Assembly (NCBI RefSeq): GCF_900343085.1
Contig: NZ_OPYI01000004.1
Span: 1 to 64,000 of the forward strand
Reading direction: 5' to 3'
Origin: Aedoeadaptatus coli
GTDB lineage: Bacteria; Bacillota; Clostridia; Tissierellales; Peptoniphilaceae
DNA length: 64,000 nucleotides
Shown here: one piece after another, positions 58,650 through 64,000 of the stretch
How the letters are laid out: each line of letters opens with the position of its first letter
Position numbering within the stretch: the first letter of the stretch is position 1
Position numbers and translations under genes: made by a program
The notes under the pieces: generated by a model
Told to the model about the DNA's origin: nothing
The model's database searches: none
What the model saw: the letters and a program-made list of their open reading frames with translations, nothing else

Positions 58650-61452
58650 TAAAGAGCAACGGGAAGCCATAATGTCCTACGACCGCTCCGTCTTTCTCAC
58701 CGCCGGCGCCGGCGCGGGGAAGACCAAAGTACTCACCGAGCGGGTGAAGGAGATTCTGCCGAATACCGACGAAAATGTTCTGGCCATTACCTTCACCAAT
58801 CGGGCCGCCGAGGAAATGGCAGCCCGCATGGCGGCGAGCCTCACGGAAGAGGAGACGGACCGCTTGGTGGTCAAGACCATCGACGGCTTTTGCCGCTACC
58901 TGCTCTCCATTTACGCCGTGGAGGCGGACACCTTCGGCGGCATGGTTCAGCTGGCGGAAGGCGAGACCGACGCCCTTTTGGAGAAGAGCTACGAAAAGGT
59001 GGCGAAGGATATTTTTTCCGACGAGGATTTTATTTCCTTCCTCGAAACATCGGGCACCACGGCGAACAATTTTAAATATGAACTCTTAAAAAGCTACGAC
59101 GCCCTTCGCACCCGGGGTGCCCTTGGGGATTTTCGCCCCCGGCAAGTAACGGGCGCCGACCCCCTGAAAGATTACGTGGATTTTCTGCCCGCCCTTTGCG
59201 GCGCACTAAAGACCAAATCATCGAAGCTGGCCAAGTATTTGGACGCTGAGGATCTCGAGGCATTAAAAAACAGAAGTGATGAGGAACAGCGGGCCTTTCT
59301 TCTGGCCATGCCCGACGGCTCCTCGCTGAAAATGGACGAAGACATAAAAGAGCGGAACGAAGCATTAAAAAATCGCCTGCTTTTACGTGAAGAGGAGAAA
59401 AATCATCCCACTATCGAAGCCATCGGCCGCGCCCTAAAACTCCTCGATGAAGCCTATCAAAAAGAAAAGCGAACTATGGGCGTCGTGGATTTCAGCGATC
59501 TCCTGGAAATGGCCACGGCCCTTTTGGAATCGGGAAAGATTTCCTGCGCCTACGATCACATTCTCGTCGACGAATTTCAGGACACGAATCCCCTGCAGAT
59601 TCGTATGCTCCGCGCCTTAAAGGGCGACGGGAAACTTTTTGTCGTCGGCGACAGAAAGCAATCCATCTACGGCTTTCGCGGCGCCGATGTGGCCGTGGGA
59701 GACGATTTTCGCGGCGAGGCCTTAAACGAGGGCACGGAAGCCATGGCCCTTTTGAACAATTACCGATCCCACAAAGATCTCGTGGCCGCCGTGGGGGATC
59801 TCTTCGCCGAAAAAATTCCCGATTACGAGCCTATTACGGGCCACGGCGAAGGGGAATGGGCCCTTAAGGGCGTGGATCTCACCGGCGAGGAGGTGGCGGA
59901 AGAGGCCATAAAAAAAGAAGCCCTGTGGATTGCGGAAGACATTCAAAAACATCCGTCGGAATCCCGGGCTCTGCTCTTGTGGCGGAAGAAATTTATGGGG
60001 ATCTACGAATCCGTATTTCGGGACTACGGCATTTCCTACGTAAACCGCAGTGCCGAGGGTTTTTTCCGCGCCCGGGAAGTGCGGGATTTAATGCTCGCCG
60101 TGGAAGCGAAGATCACCGGCGATTTTTCCCCGGCCTTTTTGCGCACGCCCTTTATCGGGGCGAATCAGGAAGATGTCTATCATGCGATGAAGGGATCGCC
60201 ATGCAGAGAAAGTGTTCGCGAGCGTGTGGTGCGCATGGAAAAGTTTTTCGGCGAAATGGGCCCCGTATCCTCCGCCTATGAATTTCTCTTAGCCATTGTG
60301 GAAGAAAGCGGCTTTCGCGCCTATGCCTTTAATGAGGGCGGGGAGCAGGCCGCGGCCAATGTGGATCAGCTCCTCGCCATGGCCAAGGAATACGACGAGG
60401 AGGGCGTGCACTTGGAAGGATTTCTCCACGGCCTCCGCGAAACGGAAGCCACGGAAGAGGTGGGAGCGGCCACATTCGGCGGCGACTATGCCGTGGAGAT
60501 CCTTACCATGCACAAGGCCAAGGGCCTGGAATACGACACGGTGTACTTGGGCCATCTCTTCGCCAAGCCTCGCCCCGAAGGCGGCTTGTGGAATTACAGC
60601 GAGGAAAGAGGCGTGGGCATAAAAAATCCTGCGGCGCCGTCGATTTACGAAATGAACCGGGCCGCTTCTGCGGAAAAGGCGCGGGAAGAAAATCTGCGCC
60701 TCCTCTACGTGGCCATGACCCGCGCCAAGAGCCACGTCTATTTGCTGAGATCAAAAGAAGGAGAAGGGCTTCAAAGCTATTTGTCTGAGATAGATTTTGT
60801 GGAAGAGACTCCTGCCCCCGTGGCCGCACCTGCCCATGCAGCGGCTGCACCGCAAAAAGCGCCCGCTCAGGCACCTGCCGTGGCGCGGACGAAGCCCGTA
60901 GTCTCCGCAAGCCGCCTCTTAAAGGGACGGGCCGTTTTCGACGACGGCAAAGACAGCCCGAAGAGCGAGAAGGATTACCTGCAGCTGGGGATTTTGTTTC
61001 ACCACTACGCCCAGCGCGCCCGCAAGCCCCATGGGCCGCTTCGGGATAAACTTTTGGCCCGCGCAAAGGCCTGCGGCGTGGCCGACGAACTGGATGTGGC
61101 CATAACAAATTATGACGCCACTTTCGACCGCGGCGAAATCCTCGCCACGGAAGTGCCCTTTCGCGCGGAATTCGACGGCGTGATCCTGGAAGGCTTTTAC
61201 GATCAGCTGCGCCAATTGCCTGAGGGCATCGCCATCGTGGATTATAAAACCGGGGCGCGAGGGGCTCGGACCGGCGCCATGGACACCTACCGCCTGCAGC
61301 TGGGCCTTTACGGCACGGCCTACGAAAAAATCACCGGCACCTTCCCGAAGCTTTATCTTTTTACCACGGCGGACGGTATTTGGACGGAGGTGGAACTCAC
61401 GAAGCAGGAGAAAAAAGAGATCGCCGCCCTGCTTCATCCCGCCATCGGTTGA
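58639..61452 (+). CDS. addA: ATP-dependent helicase/nuclease subunit A (AddA-like)
   Basis: This 937-residue UvrD-type helicase is started at ATG 58639 after GGGAGG. Walker A is AGAGAGKT (residues 22-29), motif Ia TFTNRAAEEMA, motif II ILVDEFQDTN, motif III VGDRKQSIYGFRGAD, later motifs MHKAKGLEYDTVY and LRLLYVAMTRAKSH, and a C-terminal PD-(D/E)XK nuclease (IAIVDYKTGARG). An Ala/Pro-rich linker (about 735-755) joins the domains. With AddB it resects double-strand ends. Confidence 0.92.
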   Translation: MPFDKEQREAIMSYDRSVFLTAGAGAGKTKVLTERVKEILPNTDENVLAITFTNRAAEEMAARMAASLTEEETDRLVVKTIDGFCRYLLSIYAVEADTFGGMVQLAEGETDALLEKSYEKVAKDIFSDEDFISFLETSGTTANNFKYELLKSYDALRTRGALGDFRPRQVTGADPLKDYVDFLPALCGALKTKSSKLAKYLDAEDLEALKNRSDEEQRAFLLAMPDGSSLKMDEDIKERNEALKNRLLLREEEKNHPTIEAIGRALKLLDEAYQKEKRTMGVVDFSDLLEMATALLESGKISCAYDHILVDEFQDTNPLQIRMLRALKGDGKLFVVGDRKQSIYGFRGADVAVGDDFRGEALNEGTEAMALLNNYRSHKDLVAAVGDLFAEKIPDYEPITGHGEGEWALKGVDLTGEEVAEEAIKKEALWIAEDIQKHPSESRALLLWRKKFMGIYESVFRDYGISYVNRSAEGFFRAREVRDLMLAVEAKITGDFSPAFLRTPFIGANQEDVYHAMKGSPCRESVRERVVRMEKFFGEMGPVSSAYEFLLAIVEESGFRAYAFNEGGEQAAANVDQLLAMAKEYDEEGVHLEGFLHGLRETEATEEVGAATFGGDYAVEILTMHKAKGLEYDTVYLGHLFAKPRPEGGLWNYSEERGVGIKNPAAPSIYEMNRAASAEKAREENLRLLYVAMTRAKSHVYLLRSKEGEGLQSYLSEIDFVEETPAPVAAPAHAAAAPQKAPAQAPAVARTKPVVSASRLLKGRAVFDDGKDSPKSEKDYLQLGILFHHYAQRARKPHGPLRDKLLARAKACGVADELDVAITNYDATFDRGEILATEVPFRAEFDGVILEGFYDQLRQLPEGIAIVDYKTGARGARTGAMDTYRLQLGLYGTAYEKITGTFPKLYLFTTADGIWTEVELTKQEKKEIAALLHPAIG

Positions 61453-61477
61453 CATAATCCCACTCAATTGGTAGGAT
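61449..61477 (+). promoter_or_regulatory. copA promoter
   Basis: TTGACA (61449-61454) and TAGGAT (61472-61477) are 17 bp apart. The -35 overlaps the addA stop. A CsoR or CopY-type operator is not obvious. Confidence 0.7.
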
Positions 61478-61517
61478 ATAAACAGTAAGTAATAACGACT
61501 ATTTGAGAGGAGGTCCT

Positions 61518-64000
61518 ATGGAACGAAAATATCGCGTGGAAGGCATGACCTGCTCCGCCTGTTCCGCTGCCGTGGAACGCGAGGTAGGAAAAGTCGACGG
61601 CGTAAAAAATGTGGCCGTGAATCTCCTCACCAATTCCATGAAAGTGGAGGGCGAGGAAGGCATCGAATCGGCGGTGTTGGAAGCCGTGGATCGAGCGGGT
61701 TATAAAGGCTTTTTAGAAGGCGAAGAAAAAAAGAGTGAAACCATTGAGGCGGATCCTTTCTCCGAGGAACTTGAGATAAAGCGCAGGCGCCTTATTACCT
61801 CGGCGATCTTTCTGATTCCCCTCTTGTATATCTCCATGGGCTCCATGATGGGCGCGCCGGTGCCCGGCATTTTACAAGGCCACGAGAATCTGTTGATTTT
61901 TGCCCTGGTGCAATTTATGCTCACCACAGTCATCTTATTTCTCAACCGCCACTACTACGTCAACGGCGGAAAATCCATGGCGCGGAAGCACCCGAATATG
62001 GACGCCTTAATCGCCATGGGCTCCGGCGCGGCTTATATCTACGGGATCTACGTGATCTTTCAATTGGCCTACGGCTTCGGCCACGGGGATATGGCCCGCA
62101 TCGCCGCCTACGGCCACGAGCTCTACTTCGAATCGGCGGCCACCATCGTGGTCTTAATCGACTTGGGGAAATATTTGGAAGCCAAAGCGAAACACAAGAC
62201 CTCCGGGGCCATTCGATCCCTCATGGATCTCACGCCGGAAGTGGCCACGGTCATTAAAGACGGCGTGGAAAGAGAAATTCCCGTGGAAGCCATTGAAATC
62301 GGCGACAGAATTTTGCTGAAGCCCGGCGAAAATGTGCCGGTGGACGGCGTGGTGGTGGAAGGCATTTCCTCCGTGGACGAATCTGCCCTTAGCGGCGAGC
62401 CCATTCCCGTGGAAAAAACCGCGGGGAGCGACCTTATGGCCGCCACGACAAACGGCCAGGGCCGCCTGATTATGGAAGCGAAGCGTGTAGGCGAAGACAC
62501 CACCATCGCAAAAATTATCGCCCTCGTGGACGACGCCAACGCCACGAAAGCGCCGATCTCGAAAATTGCCGACAAAGTGGCAGGGATCTTCGTCCCCATT
62601 GTCATCGCCATCGCCTTGGCTACCGGCGGCATTTGGCTGGCTCTCGGAGCGGAACCCGCCTTCGCCTTGAAACTCGCCATCTCCGTACTGGTCATCAGCT
62701 GCCCCTGTGCACTGGGTCTCGCGACCCCCGTGGCCATTATGGTCGGTACGGGCAAAGGCGCCAAGGCCGGTGTGCTCTACAAAAGCGCCGAAAGCCTGGA
62801 AGTATTGCACCACGTGGAAACGGTGATCTTCGACAAGACCGGCACCATCACGAGGGGCAAGCCCTACGTCACCGACGTGGTGGCCGCGGGCATTTCGGCG
62901 GAAGAGCTTTTTGCCACGGCCTACGCCCTGGAAAAGCCCTCGGAGCATCCCTTGGCGGAAGGCGTGATTCGCGCCTACGAAGATAAATACGGAACAGAAA
63001 ATAAATTAAGCCTCGAACATTTTGAAGCTATTCCCGGACGTGGATTGAAGGCCACCTTAAACGGCCAGGTCTATTACGGCGGCAACGAAGCCTTAATGGA
63101 CTCCGTCGGCGCGGATCTTTCCGTGATCCGTGGGCAACTGGAGGTCCTTCTCGCCGAGGGGAAGACGCCACTGTTTTTCGCGAAAGACGATGAATTTATC
63201 GGCCTTATCGCGGCGAAGGATTTGGTGAAGGCCAATTCGAAAACGGCCCTTGAAAAACTCCACGCCGCCGGGAAAAAGCTGGTCATGCTCACCGGCGACA
63301 ACGAAAAGACGGCGAAGGTCATTGCGAAGGACTTGGCCGTCGACCGCGTCCACGCCGGTGTGCTCCCCGACGAAAAAGAAGCCTTTGTGCGTCAGTATCA
63401 GGAAGCGGGGAAAGTGGCCATGGTCGGCGACGGCATCAACGACGCTCCGGCCCTCGCCAGAAGCGACGTGGGCATCGCCATCGGTGCCGGCACGGACATC
63501 GCCATGGAAAGCGCCGACGTGGTCTTAATGCACAGCGATTTAATGGATGTGGTAAGCGCCATGGATCTTTCCAAGGCCACGATTCGAAACATCAAGGAAA
63601 ATCTCTTCTGGGCCTTTTTCTACAATGTGATCTGCATTCCCGTGGCGGCCGGGCTTTTCTACAAGCCCTTCGGCCTCACCCTGAGCCCCATGATCGCGGC
63701 ACTGGCCATGAGCTTCAGCTCCGTTTTTGTCGTGACCAACGCCCTGAGATTAAATTTCCTTTCATTAGAAAAGGCGGAAAGGGAAAATAAAGAGGAATCC
63801 GCCGAGTCAATCAACTTTGCGGAAATTCCCTCTGTAAAATCGAAAGCACATGGGTATAATAAAAAAGAGGAGGCACAAAAAATGGATAAGAAAATTTTAA
63901 AAATCGACGGCATGAGCTGCAATCATTGCGTCGGACGTGTCGACAAAGCGTTAAACGAACTTGACGGCGTGAAGGCGTCGGTAACCTTGGATCCCCAGGA
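61518..64000 (+). CDS. copA: Copper-translocating P-type ATPase (3' end outside window)
   Basis: The frame is open from ATG 61518 (GAGAGGAGG upstream) to the last base. It has an N-terminal HMA domain with C12 and C15 (GMTCSACSA), the membrane region with SCPCALGLATP (C395-P-C397, the copper-class motif), D439 in FDKTGTI, HP-motif SEHPLAE, MVGDGINDAPALARSD, and a C-terminal HMA with C801 and C804 (GMSCNHCVG). It exports Cu+. The second HMA lies after an Ala/Glu/Lys linker and is preceded by its own start signals (see next entry). The stop is not in the window. Confidence 0.92.
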   Translation, partial: MERKYRVEGMTCSACSAAVEREVGKVDGVKNVAVNLLTNSMKVEGEEGIESAVLEAVDRAGYKGFLEGEEKKSETIEADPFSEELEIKRRRLITSAIFLIPLLYISMGSMMGAPVPGILQGHENLLIFALVQFMLTTVILFLNRHYYVNGGKSMARKHPNMDALIAMGSGAAYIYGIYVIFQLAYGFGHGDMARIAAYGHELYFESAATIVVLIDLGKYLEAKAKHKTSGAIRSLMDLTPEVATVIKDGVEREIPVEAIEIGDRILLKPGENVPVDGVVVEGISSVDESALSGEPIPVEKTAGSDLMAATTNGQGRLIMEAKRVGEDTTIAKIIALVDDANATKAPISKIADKVAGIFVPIVIAIALATGGIWLALGAEPAFALKLAISVLVISCPCALGLATPVAIMVGTGKGAKAGVLYKSAESLEVLHHVETVIFDKTGTITRGKPYVTDVVAAGISAEELFATAYALEKPSEHPLAEGVIRAYEDKYGTENKLSLEHFEAIPGRGLKATLNGQVYYGGNEALMDSVGADLSVIRGQLEVLLAEGKTPLFFAKDDEFIGLIAAKDLVKANSKTALEKLHAAGKKLVMLTGDNEKTAKVIAKDLAVDRVHAGVLPDEKEAFVRQYQEAGKVAMVGDGINDAPALARSDVGIAIGAGTDIAMESADVVLMHSDLMDVVSAMDLSKATIRNIKENLFWAFFYNVICIPVAAGLFYKPFGLTLSPMIAALAMSFSSVFVVTNALRLNFLSLEKAERENKEESAESINFAEIPSVKSKAHGYNKKEEAQKMDKKILKIDGMSCNHCVGRVDKALNELDGVKASVTLDPQ
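63882..64000 (+). CDS. copZ: Internal in-frame start for a CopZ-like metallochaperone (partial)
   Basis: Within the copA frame, AGAGGAGG at 63866-63873 lies 8 bases before ATG 63882, an excellent ribosome binding site. Translation from it would give MDKKILKIDGMSCNHC..., a normal CopZ N terminus. So the same DNA may encode both a fused C-terminal HMA and a free chaperone. An alternative is that copA normally ends just before and has lost its stop codon. A TATAAT at 63855-63860 adds a possible independent promoter. Confidence 0.55.
   Translation, partial: MDKKILKIDGMSCNHCVGRVDKALNELDGVKASVTLDPQ

Overview
The window reads as chromosomal DNA of a low-branching anaerobic Gram-positive (Firmicutes, most likely Tissierellia/Peptoniphilaceae; lineage is inference). 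Grounds: AAAGGAGG-type ribosome binding sites, TTGACA/TATAAT promoters, a T-box, SLH-anchored surface proteins, a 2[4Fe-4S] clostridial ferredoxin, a Feo system, the yybS-gdpP-rplI-dnaB string, addAB, and a type 2 IPP isomerase. Most genes are fairly GC-rich with a strong preference for GCC/GGC codons; 38.6-39.3 kb and 42.4-48.6 kb are clearly more AT-rich.

Layout. 0-4.2 kb: 3' end of an ISL3-like insertion sequence, a small SLH protein, and an SPFH-SHOCT plus zinc-ribbon membrane protein pair. 4.2-7.8 kb (minus strand): a signalling cassette of a 7TM kinase-like protein, a sensor kinase broken by one base, and a LuxR-type response regulator. 8.0-12.8 kb: two fused ABC exporter-type half transporters and an AraC regulator. 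13.0-18.8 kb: a DMT permease (minus), then a binding-protein ABC importer with a metallophosphatase. 18.8-19.9 kb: rpsF-ssb-rpsR. 20.2-26.8 kb: one 2184-residue surface protein with NEAT-like, FIVAR-like and SLH domains behind a Fur-box-like palindrome. 26.9-32.4 kb: yybS-gdpP-rplI-dnaB and uppP. 32.6-36.9 kb: a copper-amine-oxidase-like stalk protein, feoA-feoA-feoB with a Cys-rich partner, and ferredoxin. 37-38.4 kb: T-box and serS. 39.5-42.4 kb: a yybP-ykoY (Mn2+) riboswitch in front of a P2A-type ATPase. 42.4-48.6 kb: an AT-rich island holding a broken hsdM, a TetR-ABC-ABC-MptD module and a probable hsdR tail, bounded by two identical 24-bp terminator copies. 48.8-53.5 kb: fni, trxB, and a DUF5058/M20 amidohydrolase operon whose promoter spacer contains nine G in a row. 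53.6-64 kb: an MltG-like fragment protein (minus), an RluA-type pseudouridine synthase, a ROK kinase, addB, addA, and a CopA ATPase that runs off the window end.

Themes. Metal handling recurs: Fur-like boxes at the NEAT protein and at feo, a Mn2+ riboswitch on a P-type ATPase, and copper export with an apparent in-frame CopZ-like tail that has its own ribosome binding site. The most unusual observations are the possible phase-variable promoter at 50.9 kb, the copA internal start, the island between duplicated terminators, and the kinase cassette with one degenerate and one frameshifted kinase. No CRISPR array, tRNA or rRNA was seen.
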